From NCBI GenBank assembly GCA_944384205.1, contig CALWSL010000001.1, forward strand, positions 186,001 to 250,000: a stretch of 64,000 nucleotides of DNA, written 5' to 3'. The DNA is from an uncultured Acetatifactor sp. GTDB taxonomy: Bacteria > Bacillota > Clostridia > Lachnospirales > Lachnospiraceae. The translations under genes were made by a program, and so were the position numbers. Below are positions 44,858 through 52,646 of the stretch, one piece after another. Under the pieces are notes generated by a model. The model had not been told where the DNA came from. It saw only the letters and a list, made by a program, of their open reading frames with translations, and did no database searches. The stretch's first letter is position 1. Every line of letters starts with the position of its first letter.

Positions 44858-45943
44858 CTATTTCTTTGTAATATACCCCTGTGCCTTTAACAGCTCCGCG
44901 CAAAGAATAGCGCCGCCGGCAGCGCCGCGCACCGTATTGTGAGACAAACCGATAAATTTAAAATCATAAACGGAATCTTCGCGAATACGTCCGACACTGA
45001 TACCCATACCATTCTCATAGTCAACATCAAGAGTTACCTGAGGACGGTTATCTTCTTCAAGATATTGGATAAACTGCTTCGGAGCGCTGGGAAGACCAAG
45101 TCTCTGAGGCTCGCCGCTGAAATTTTTAAGCTTCTCAATCAACTGTTCCTTCGTCGGTTTTTTGTTGAATTTTACAAATACAGCTGCGGTGTGTCCGTTC
45201 AAAACAGGTACGCGGATACACTGGCAGGTAATAACAGGACTTGTAGCGGGAACAATCACGCCGTCCTCAATTTTACCCCAGATACGAAGAGGTTCTTTTT
45301 CGCTCTTTTCTTCTTCACCGCCGATATAGGGAATAATATTTTCAACCATTTCAGGCCAATCCTTAAAGGTTTTGCCTGCGCCGGAAATCGCCTGATAAGT
45401 AGTAGCCACGACTTCTACCGGCTCAAATTCCTTCCATGCAGTCAGAACAGGCGCATAGCTCTGAATCGAACAGTTCGGCTTTACGGCAACAAAGCCTCTG
45501 GTGGTTCCGAGACGCTTCTTCTGAAAGTCAATGACCTTCATATGTTCGGGATTAATCTCAGGCACTACCATCGGAACATCAGGCGTCCATCTGTGCGCAC
45601 TGTTATTCGATACAACCGGAGTCTCTGTCTTAGCGTAATCTTCCTCAATCTTCTTGATTTCTTCTTTGGTCATATCGACAGCGCTGAAAACAAAATCAAC
45701 CTCTGCCGCAACCTTTTCCACTTCATTTACATTCATAACAACGATTTTTTTCACGGCTTCCGGCATGGGAGTCGTCATTTTCCATCTGTCGCCTACAGCC
45801 TCTTCATAGGTCTTTCCTGCGGAACGGGGGCTTGCTGCAATTGTAGTCACCTCAAACCAGGGATGATTCTCCAGCAGGGAGATAAATCTCTGTCCCACCA
45901 TTCCGGTTCCTCCTAAAATACCGACTTTTAATTTTTCACTCAT
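44858..45943 (-). CDS. asd: Aspartate-semialdehyde dehydrogenase
   Basis: Asd reduces aspartyl phosphate to the semialdehyde, at the branch to lysine, threonine and methionine. The 361-residue enzyme is of the fungal/archaeal-like type, with LGGTGMVGQRFISLL (about 9-23), the catalytic Cys in VAVKPNCSIQSY and the conserved QAISGAGKTFKDW segment. A C-terminal His appears in LSHNTVRGAAGGA. The start follows GAGGAGGAAAAT. Its promoter lies inside the end of argH. Confidence 0.95.
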   Translation of the reverse strand: MSEKLKVGILGGTGMVGQRFISLLENHPWFEVTTIAASPRSAGKTYEEAVGDRWKMTTPMPEAVKKIVVMNVNEVEKVAAEVDFVFSAVDMTKEEIKKIEEDYAKTETPVVSNNSAHRWTPDVPMVVPEINPEHMKVIDFQKKRLGTTRGFVAVKPNCSIQSYAPVLTAWKEFEPVEVVATTYQAISGAGKTFKDWPEMVENIIPYIGGEEEKSEKEPLRIWGKIEDGVIVPATSPVITCQCIRVPVLNGHTAAVFVKFNKKPTKEQLIEKLKNFSGEPQRLGLPSAPKQFIQYLEEDNRPQVTLDVDYENGMGISVGRIREDSVYDFKFIGLSHNTVRGAAGGAILCAELLKAQGYITKK

Positions 45944-45957
45944 ATTTTCCTCCTCGT

Positions 45958-45980
45958 GGCAGTATTATCTGCCTTTTTTT
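45958..45980 (+). other. Hairpin with T7 tract in the asd leader, opposite strand
   Basis: GGCAG-TATTAT-CTGCC (45958-45973) is followed by seven T on the plus strand, the shape of a short terminator. No plus-strand gene lies behind it. On the asd strand it is an AU-looped hairpin directly before the ribosome site and may influence asd translation or stop antisense transcription. Confidence 0.4.
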
Positions 45981-46029
45981 ATTCCAACGAAGTATTTGTT
46001 ACTCCGAAAAAGATATTCTGTCCGCTATC

Positions 46030-46059
46030 ATTATACTATGAAATACTCTCCTGTGCCAA
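46030..46059 (-). promoter_or_regulatory. asd promoter inside the 3' end of argH
   Basis: On the minus strand, -35 TTGGCA (46054-46059), an 18-base spacer and a perfect -10 TATAAT (46030-46035). The -35 and spacer overlap the last codons and stop of argH. Confidence 0.65.
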
Positions 46060-47424
46060 ATATTCTTTCTCAATTTCAATAACTTTCTTCATGGCATCGG
46101 AACCGGGCGCTCCAATCGTCAGACGTTTCTCCACACAGGTCTTTAAGGATACCGCATCATAGATATCGGCGTCAAATTTATCGCTGACTGCCTGCAGTTC
46201 TTCCAGACTGAGCGCATCGATAGACGTATTTTTTTCAATACAATATAATACAAGTTTTCCGATAATGCCGTGTGCATCTCGAAACGGCACTCCCTTGTTT
46301 ACCAGATAATCCGCTGCGTCCGTAGCATTGGTGAATCCGTTCATCGCGCTTTCCGCCATACGCTGCCTGCGGAATTTCATGGTGCGAAGCATACCTGTAA
46401 ATAAATCAAGGCAGTCCTTCACGGTATCCATGGCGTCAAAAGCCACTTCCTTATCCTCCTGCATATCCTTGTTGTACGCAAGAGGAATCCCCTTCATTGT
46501 GGTAAGCAGGGATACCAGCGCTCCATAGACGCGTCCCGTCTTACCTCTCACCAGCTCGGCAATGTCGGGGTTCTTCTTTTGGGGCATAATGCTGCTTCCG
46601 GTGGAATAAGCATCATCTATTTCCACAAACTGATACTCGTTGGAATTCCATATAATAATTTCCTCGCTGAAGCGGCTTAAGTGCATCATGATTGTTGATA
46701 ACGCGGAAAGAAATTCAATCAGATAATCCCTGTCCGCCACAGAATCCATACTGTTTAAGGTGGGTCCCTCAAATCCCATCAGAGAAGCCGTGTAATTGCG
46801 GTCAAGAGGATAAGTCGTTCCCGCAAGCGCGCCTGCCCCCAGAGGACAATAATTCATACGGTAGAAAATATCCTTCAAACGCAGTCTGTCCCGCTTGAAC
46901 ATTTCAAAATATGCGCCGTAATGATGTGCCAGCGTGATAGGCTGTGCCTTCTGCAAATGGGTAAAGCCCGGCATATAAGTCTCAAGATTTTCTTCCATGG
47001 TGGTAAGAATCACCGTAAGAAGCTCCTTTAACAGCCTGTCCGTCTCCTGCACCTGCAATCTTGTATAAAGTCTCATGTCCAAAGCGACCTGATCGTTTCT
47101 GCTTCGTCCGGTATGCAGCTTCTTTCCCGCATCTCCGATTCTGTCAATCAGATTCGCCTCCACAAAGCTGTGAATATCCTCATACTCGTCCGTAATTTCA
47201 AGCCTGCCGTTCTCCACATCCTCACGGATTCCGGTCAGTCCTTTAATAATGGAATCTCTCTCCTCTCCTGTCAGAATGCCCTGCTTAGCCAGCATAATTA
47301 CATGTGCAATACTTCCTTCAATATCCTGTGAAAACAATTTTTTATCAAAACGAATGGACGCATTAAACGCATAAACCTTCTGTTCGGTTTCTTTTGTAAA
47401 ACGTCCTCCCCACAACTGTGCCAT
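46036..47424 (-). CDS. argH: Argininosuccinate lyase
   Basis: ArgH cleaves argininosuccinate to arginine and fumarate, the last step of arginine synthesis. The 462-residue chain has the N-terminal MAQLWGGRF, the HTGRSRNDQVALDMRLY motif (about 110-126), the GSSIMPQKKNPD signature with the mobile catalytic loop (about 280), and the C-terminal VSLKTCVEKRLTIGAPG. The start at 47424 is the conserved MAQLWGGRF with GGAG upstream; the frame is open five codons further. No other arg gene is in the window. Confidence 0.97.
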   Translation of the reverse strand: MAQLWGGRFTKETEQKVYAFNASIRFDKKLFSQDIEGSIAHVIMLAKQGILTGEERDSIIKGLTGIREDVENGRLEITDEYEDIHSFVEANLIDRIGDAGKKLHTGRSRNDQVALDMRLYTRLQVQETDRLLKELLTVILTTMEENLETYMPGFTHLQKAQPITLAHHYGAYFEMFKRDRLRLKDIFYRMNYCPLGAGALAGTTYPLDRNYTASLMGFEGPTLNSMDSVADRDYLIEFLSALSTIMMHLSRFSEEIIIWNSNEYQFVEIDDAYSTGSSIMPQKKNPDIAELVRGKTGRVYGALVSLLTTMKGIPLAYNKDMQEDKEVAFDAMDTVKDCLDLFTGMLRTMKFRRQRMAESAMNGFTNATDAADYLVNKGVPFRDAHGIIGKLVLYCIEKNTSIDALSLEELQAVSDKFDADIYDAVSLKTCVEKRLTIGAPGSDAMKKVIEIEKEYLAQESIS

Positions 47425-47463
47425 AATCCATTTCTCCAATCCGATTCGCTAAACTTAAGATTG

Positions 47464-47492
47464 ATAATACCATAATTTTTTTTTGAATGCAA
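47464..47492 (-). promoter_or_regulatory. argH promoter
   Basis: On the minus strand, -35 TTGCAT (47487-47492), a 17-base spacer and an extended -10 TGG-TATTAT (core 47464-47469). Confidence 0.5.
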
Positions 47493-47581
47493 TATGTTGC
47501 AGGTCTTGAGAACACCTTTTTGTTTCCCGCTTCATATGATATTTTAACTACACTTAAAACGCGAAGAAAGGTCCTGTATCT

Positions 47582-48361
47582 ATGACGGAAAAGGTGCAAA
47601 ATATTATTGAACTGAATAACATCGGCTATTCTTATCATAGTCTGCATGGAGAGACAACCGCATTGAAAAATATATCCTTCGGTGTAAAGACAGGAGAATT
47701 CCTTGCCATCGTGGGTCCAAGCGGGTGCGGTAAATCAACGCTCCTTTCCATTATTGCCGGACTGCTCCAGCCGGAGACAGGTACAATCGTGGTGAACAAT
47801 CCCGACGGCTCCCTGCATTACCCTCGCATTGGATATATGCTGCAGCACGACCATCTTTTTGAGTGGAGAACCATTTATCAGAATGCGATTCTGGGATTGG
47901 AAATCAATCATATGCTTACCAAAGACCGTCTGGAACATGTGAACCGGCTGTTTCATGATTACGATCTGGATAAATTCAAAGATAAACGTCCCAGCGAGCT
48001 TTCAGGCGGCATGAAGCAGCGCGCTGCACTCATCCGCACTCTGGCAATGGATCCGCAGCTTCTACTGATGGATGAACCCTTTAGCGCACTGGATTATCAG
48101 ACGAGACTTATGGTATCCGCTGATATCTGTAAATTGATTCGTGCAGCTGGAAAAACCATGATCATTATTACCCATGATTTATCCGAAGCCATCAGCCTCG
48201 CGGACCGCGTTCTTATTTTGTCAGGCAGACCGGCCACTGTAAAAAAGGAGCTTTCCATTCATCTTTCGCTCCCCGATGATTCTCCGCTTGCCGCCCGGAA
48301 TGCACCTGAATTTCCCAACTATTTTAGTCAGCTATGGGAGGAATTAATCAGTGAAAACTAA
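47582..48361 (+). CDS. ABC transporter ATP-binding protein (SsuB/ThiZ type)
   Basis: The 259-residue ATPase is of the nitrate/sulfonate/taurine/thiamin-precursor class. It has Walker A GPSGCGKST, Q-loop GYMLQHD, signature LSGGMKQRAAL, Walker B LLMDEPFSALD and switch IITHDLSE. The start follows AAAGG. The permease overlaps its last bases. No substrate-binding protein is adjacent on either side, so the transporter must pair with one encoded elsewhere. Specificity cannot be assigned. Confidence 0.92.
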   Translation: MTEKVQNIIELNNIGYSYHSLHGETTALKNISFGVKTGEFLAIVGPSGCGKSTLLSIIAGLLQPETGTIVVNNPDGSLHYPRIGYMLQHDHLFEWRTIYQNAILGLEINHMLTKDRLEHVNRLFHDYDLDKFKDKRPSELSGGMKQRAALIRTLAMDPQLLLMDEPFSALDYQTRLMVSADICKLIRAAGKTMIIITHDLSEAISLADRVLILSGRPATVKKELSIHLSLPDDSPLAARNAPEFPNYFSQLWEELISEN

Positions 48362-49163
48362 AAATCAGGAATTAACCGCTCAGGAAAAATTTGTAAGAAG
48401 GCACAAAAGACACCGCAAGCAGATTACCTCCTGTCGTTTTCTTTTGCTGGTATTTTTTCTCGTTTTTTGGGAAATCAGCGCGGATACAGGCTTAATAGAC
48501 AGCTTTTTCTTTTCCAGTCCAAGCCGGGTCGTTATGCTTTTTATGGAAATGTGCATGGATTACACTATCTTTTTCCATATTGGCATCACACTTTGGGAAA
48601 CCGTTATAAGCTTTCTTTTAGTATTCCTGATAAGCCTTCTGACAGCAACCCTGCTTTGGTATTCGTCAAGACTTTCGGAGGTATTGGAACCTTATCTGGT
48701 TATTTTAAACAGCCTGCCCAAATCTGCATTGGCGCCCCTTTTTATCGTATGGCTTGGCACCGGCACCACTACGATTATTGTGGCTGGTATTTCCGTGGCT
48801 CTTTTTGGCTCTATTATCAGCTTTTACAGCGGCTTCAAACAATGCGACAGGGAAAAAATTACGCTAATCTACACTCTGGGCGGCAACAACCGGGATGCTT
48901 TTCACAAAGTCGTCCTGCCAAGCTCCATTCCGGTGCTCTTAAGTACCACCAAGGTAAATATCGGACTTTCGCTGGTAGGCGTTATCATCGGAGAATTTCT
49001 TGCCGCAAGACGGGGATTGGGCTATCTCATTATTTACGGCTCTCAGGTGTTCCAGTTAAACCTTGTGATTACCTCTGTGATTCTGTTGTGTATTATCGCT
49101 ATGGGATTATATAAGGGGACGCAGCTGATTGAGCGTAAAATCAAAAAACATATGAATCTGTAA
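48351..49163 (+). CDS. ABC transporter permease (SsuC/ThiX type)
   Basis: The 270-residue permease has about six helices. Its EAA-like loop reads EKITLIYTLGGNNRDAFHKVVLPSSIP in the C-terminal half, the site of contact with the ATPase. The start is GTG 48351 with GGGAGGAATTAATCA upstream, overlapping the ATPase gene by 11 bases. The two form an importer of the nitrate/sulfonate/thiamin-precursor class, but the missing binding protein leaves the ligand open. Confidence 0.92.
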   Translation: MKTKNQELTAQEKFVRRHKRHRKQITSCRFLLLVFFLVFWEISADTGLIDSFFFSSPSRVVMLFMEMCMDYTIFFHIGITLWETVISFLLVFLISLLTATLLWYSSRLSEVLEPYLVILNSLPKSALAPLFIVWLGTGTTTIIVAGISVALFGSIISFYSGFKQCDREKITLIYTLGGNNRDAFHKVVLPSSIPVLLSTTKVNIGLSLVGVIIGEFLAARRGLGYLIIYGSQVFQLNLVITSVILLCIIAMGLYKGTQLIERKIKKHMNL

Positions 49164-49177
49164 GGATTAAGAATCAG

Positions 49178-49211
49178 GAAACCTTCCGGTTTCAGGAGCT
49201 GTAAAGCTCCT
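49178..49211 (+). terminator. Paired hairpins after the ABC permease
   Basis: GAAACC-TTCC-GGTTTC (49178-49193) is followed at once by AGGAGCT-GTAA-AGCTCCT (49194-49211), a 7-bp stem with a GNRA-type loop. No T run follows, so termination is uncertain. Confidence 0.4.
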
Positions 49212-49215
49212 ACAT

Positions 49216-49239
49216 AAAAAGCACTGCCATAAGCGATGC
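49216..49239 (-). terminator. Terminator of tRNA-Thr
   Basis: On the minus strand, GCATCGC/GCAGTGC arms pair with one mismatch around TTATG and are followed by TTTTTATG, just after the tRNA 3' end. Confidence 0.5.
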
Positions 49240-49246
49240 CACTCAA

Positions 49247-49319
49247 AGCTGAAAATGGGACTCGAACCCACGACCCCTTCATTACGAGTGAAGTGCTCTA
49301 CCAACTGAGCTATTTCAGC
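49247..49319 (-). tRNA. tRNA-Thr (anticodon CGU)
   Basis: Read on the minus strand, a complete cloverleaf has acceptor stem GCTGAAA/TTTCAGC, D-arm with AGCTCAGTTGGTAGAGC, and anticodon arm CTTCA-CTCGTAA-TGAAG, so the anticodon CGU decodes ACG threonine. The T-arm has GGGTTCGAGTCCC, and the discriminator is U. CCA is not encoded. There is no variable-arm extension. It is a single tRNA gene with its own promoter upstream. Confidence 0.95.
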
Positions 49320-49322
49320 ATA

Positions 49323-49352
49323 GTGTGAATATCATATTCATGACATTCACAC
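49323..49352 (-). other. Inverted repeat in the tRNA-Thr leader
   Basis: GTGTGAAT and ATTCACAC (8-base perfect arms, 14-base spacer) occupy the first bases of the precursor before the mature tRNA. The hairpin could be an operator at the promoter or a precursor structure processed by RNase P. Confidence 0.5.
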
Positions 49353-49362
49353 GACAAAAAAT

Positions 49363-49391
49363 ATTATATCGTCTCTTGCTTCATTTTGCAA
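49363..49391 (-). promoter_or_regulatory. tRNA-Thr promoter
   Basis: On the minus strand, -35 TTGCAA (49386-49391), a 17-base spacer and a perfect -10 TATAAT (49363-49368), directly after the mscS stop. Confidence 0.7.
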
Positions 49392-49400
49392 CCATAAATT

Positions 49401-50276
49401 TTAAATTTTGTCATTTCGCTCTTTCATATGCACATCCATCTGAGGAAACGGTATCTCAATGCCCGCCTTATCCAAGGCATATTTGCACTCCTCTGTGAGC
49501 CGCCATTTTCCCGCCCAGAAATCTTCGTTCAAAAACCAGCAGCGCACCAGAAGCTTAATGCAGGAATCCGCCAATTCATCCACCACCACCAGCATATCCT
49601 TATCCCGCATTACCTTTGGGTCGTTTTCAAGCACCTGCTCCAATGCCTCTTTTGCACGCTTAATATCCGAATTATAGGCGATTCCCACCGAAATATCAAG
49701 CCTTCTGCAATGAGCGGCGGTTACATTTGTCAGACTGTTGTTTGCCAGGGTACCGTTTGGCAGCATAATTTCCTGATTGTCACCCGTTACCAGTTTGGTA
49801 TAAAATATCTGAATTTCGGACACTTGACCTTCCTTGTTGGTAGCGCTCTCAATAATATAATCGCCCACTTTAAAGGGTTTCAAAATCAAAATCAGCACGC
49901 CGCCCGCCAGATTGGACAAGCTTCCCTGAACCGCAAGACCGATTGCAACGCCGGCGGACCCCAGCAGTGCAACAATACTTGCGGCATCCACGCCAAATTG
50001 GGAAGCCAGCAGGAATACAAGCACTATATAGAGCGCCGCTTTCACAAAAGAGTCAACAAACTGAACGGCTCCCACCTCTGCATTGGCGCGTTTCATGGAT
50101 TTCACAATTACCTTGCGTATCAGCTTAATCAACTGTACGCCGATAAAGAAAAATACAATAGCCAGAAGAATGCGGATTCCCAGATGTAAAGCTTTTTCAG
50201 GCAATGTATCCCAAAAATCCCTTATTGCTTCCGGCATTGCCCATTGTCCCGAAGAAGCCGCTACATAATAAACCAT
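49401..50276 (-). CDS. Small-conductance mechanosensitive channel (MscS family)
   Basis: The 291-residue channel releases solutes on hypo-osmotic shock. Three membrane helices occupy the N-terminal half, the third being the pore helix (SIVALLGSAGVAIGLAVQGSLSNLAGGVLILILKPFKVGD, about 97-137). The cytoplasmic beta domain shows IMLPNG (about 170) and the C-terminal IEIPFPQ motif. The start follows AAAAAGGAGAAATAACGA. It begins just after the glgB stop, suggesting cotranscription, although a role link to glycogen is not obvious. Confidence 0.95.
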   Translation of the reverse strand: MVYYVAASSGQWAMPEAIRDFWDTLPEKALHLGIRILLAIVFFFIGVQLIKLIRKVIVKSMKRANAEVGAVQFVDSFVKAALYIVLVFLLASQFGVDAASIVALLGSAGVAIGLAVQGSLSNLAGGVLILILKPFKVGDYIIESATNKEGQVSEIQIFYTKLVTGDNQEIMLPNGTLANNSLTNVTAAHCRRLDISVGIAYNSDIKRAKEALEQVLENDPKVMRDKDMLVVVDELADSCIKLLVRCWFLNEDFWAGKWRLTEECKYALDKAGIEIPFPQMDVHMKERNDKI

Positions 50277-50279
50277 TCG

Positions 50280-52607
50280 TTATTTCTCCTTTTTACCTGC
50301 TGTTTTCTTTGATACGGTTTTCGTTACGGCTTTTTTTACCGTCTTTTTTACCGGCGTGCTCTTGCGGATACGCTCCTCTATCACCTTTTCCAGTTCTTCC
50401 TCCGTATATGGCACAAACTGTAAAATACTCACGGAAAGAGGCGCCATCTTCACTGTAATGGACTGCGGTCTGGTATCCCATTCCGTATCCTGTGCACGCT
50501 TGATACAGGGATTTACAATGCCGCTTCCTCCATATTTTGCATCATCCGTATTCAGAATTTCCTTGTATTTTCCTTCATAGGGCACACCGGTTGTAATGTC
50601 CTGCTCCACTCCGGAAAAATTCGCCACCACTAAAAGAACCTCCTCCGGGTCGGCGCCTTTTCTGAGATAGGTCAGATAGCATTCATTGGCTGAAATATTG
50701 TTAATCCACTCAAAGCCTTCCGGTTTATCGTCCAATTCATACATTGCCTTATTGGTCTGATAAAGATGGTTTAAGTCTTTTACCAGCTTTGCCACCCCTT
50801 CATGCTCCGGTACATTCCGCAGGTTCCACTGTACACGGCGCATTTCGTTCCATTCGTCAAACTCACCGATATCCTGTCCCATAAACAGAAGCTTCTTGCC
50901 CGGATGCGTCATCATATAGGCGTAAGTCAGACGCAAATTAGCGAATTTCTGTTCCCTGTTTCCCGGCATCTTCCCAATCATGGTTGCCTTACCATGTACC
51001 ACCTCATCGTGGGAAAATACCAGTTGGAATTTTTCGCTGTAGGCATAAATCATGCTGAAAGTCAGTTCTCCGTGATGGTGGCTTCTGAAATAGGGATCAT
51101 ATTTAATATATTGCAGATAATCATTCATGAATCCCATATTCCATTTTAAATCAAATCCAAGACCGCCATCTTCAAGAGCACCCGTTATCAGCGGAAACGC
51201 CGTACTCTCCTCTGCAATGGACAGCACGCCGGGATTCCGCTTTTTCATAATGGAATTCAGATGCCTGATTAACTCGATGGCTTCCAGATTTTCCTTGCCG
51301 CCATACATATTGGCAACCCATTCTCCATCATTTTTGCCGTAATCCAGATACAACATACTTGCCACGGCGTCCATACGGATGCCGTCTGCATGGTATTTTT
51401 CCACCCAGAACAACGCGTTCGCTATCAGATAATCAGACACCTCAGGTCTGCCGTAATTATAAATCAGAGTGCCCCAGTGCGCATGAAAGCCCTGTCTCGG
51501 GTCGCGATGCTCATAGAGACAAGTTCCGTCAAAATTAGATAAACCGTAAGTATCCCGCGGAAAATGAGCAGGTACCCAGTCTAAAATAACACCGATGCCC
51601 GCCTTGTGCAGCTCATTTACAAAATACATGAAATCCTCCGGCGTTCCATATCTTGCTGTCGGCGCATAATACCCAATGACCTGATATCCCCAGGAGCCAT
51701 CCAGCGGATGCTCCATAACCGGCATCAGCTCCACATGGGTATACCCCATTTTCTTTACATACTCAATCACCTTCTTTGCAATCACACGGTAATTGGCATA
51801 CTCTTCCCCCTCTTCGGGGTCAACAAAGGAACCGAGATACATCTCATATACGCTGATTGGCGCATTTCCAGTCTGAAATGCTTTTCTGTTTCTGATAAAC
51901 GTCTCGTCCTCCCATTTGAATTTGCTGATATCCGCAACCACCGACGCCGTTTCCGGGCGCATCTGCGCCGCATTTCCGTAAGGATCGGCTTTTAGATAGG
52001 TGGCTCCGCCTTTCAGCTTTAACTCATATTTGTAATTCATTCCAACACCCACGCCGGGAAGAAACAGCTCAAAAATACCGGAATCCCACAGTCTGCGCAT
52101 CTGATGAATTCTTCCGTCCCAACTGTTAAAGTCCCCGACCACGCTGATACGCATCGCATTCGGCGCCCATACTGCAAAATAAGTTCCCTCCACGCCGTCA
52201 ATGATCATGGGATGTGCGCCCAGCTTCTCATAGATAGTATAATGAATCCCGTTTTTGAATTTTTCCGTATCCTGCCGTGTAATCTGCGGCTCAAAGGCAT
52301 AGGGTTCCCCCATGATACGCTCTGTCCCATTCTTATATTTTACTGCATAGTGATATCTTTTTATTTCTTTTCCGGGAACCAACGCAGCAAAATAGCCGTC
52401 TTCATCCGCTATTTCCATTTCTACATCAGCATCCGTTCCCGCGTTCCATCTGATCCGGACCGCTTCTGCATCGGGAAAATAAGCCTGAATCAGCGTCTGG
52501 CTTCCCGCTCTGTGCGGTCCCAGCAGCGCATGGGGATTGTCACATTCAGAATAGATAATCTCTTCAATTTTAGGCCAGTTCATTAGCTTGTACAATTTGT
52601 TTGTCAT
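50280..52607 (-). CDS. glgB: 1,4-alpha-glucan branching enzyme with lysine-rich tail
   Basis: GlgB adds alpha-1,6 branches to glycogen. The 775-residue chain has a CBM48 N-terminal region (HALLGPHRAGSQTLIQAYFP, then VWAPNAMRISVVGDFNSW). A GH13 catalytic domain follows, with HFPRDTYGLSNFDG, nucleophile Asp in GIRMDAV, acid Glu in SIAEEST and HDEVVHGK, then the C-terminal beta domain. An unusual 30-residue tail of Lys, Thr and Val (KKTVKKAVTKTVSKK) is not part of the family. ATG 52607 follows GGGG; another ATG lies 12 bases upstream. No other glycogen gene is in the window. Confidence 0.95.
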   Translation of the reverse strand: MTNKLYKLMNWPKIEEIIYSECDNPHALLGPHRAGSQTLIQAYFPDAEAVRIRWNAGTDADVEMEIADEDGYFAALVPGKEIKRYHYAVKYKNGTERIMGEPYAFEPQITRQDTEKFKNGIHYTIYEKLGAHPMIIDGVEGTYFAVWAPNAMRISVVGDFNSWDGRIHQMRRLWDSGIFELFLPGVGVGMNYKYELKLKGGATYLKADPYGNAAQMRPETASVVADISKFKWEDETFIRNRKAFQTGNAPISVYEMYLGSFVDPEEGEEYANYRVIAKKVIEYVKKMGYTHVELMPVMEHPLDGSWGYQVIGYYAPTARYGTPEDFMYFVNELHKAGIGVILDWVPAHFPRDTYGLSNFDGTCLYEHRDPRQGFHAHWGTLIYNYGRPEVSDYLIANALFWVEKYHADGIRMDAVASMLYLDYGKNDGEWVANMYGGKENLEAIELIRHLNSIMKKRNPGVLSIAEESTAFPLITGALEDGGLGFDLKWNMGFMNDYLQYIKYDPYFRSHHHGELTFSMIYAYSEKFQLVFSHDEVVHGKATMIGKMPGNREQKFANLRLTYAYMMTHPGKKLLFMGQDIGEFDEWNEMRRVQWNLRNVPEHEGVAKLVKDLNHLYQTNKAMYELDDKPEGFEWINNISANECYLTYLRKGADPEEVLLVVANFSGVEQDITTGVPYEGKYKEILNTDDAKYGGSGIVNPCIKRAQDTEWDTRPQSITVKMAPLSVSILQFVPYTEEELEKVIEERIRKSTPVKKTVKKAVTKTVSKKTAGKKEK

Positions 52608-52646
52608 AAGATACCCCATTTCTAAGTCTTTTTATTTTCTACGCCG

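Noticed and set aside
44939-45916. Long open frame (325 codons) opposite asd
   Set aside because: It is the mirror of a strongly coding gene, with cysteine- and histidine-rich low-quality protein and no ribosome site.
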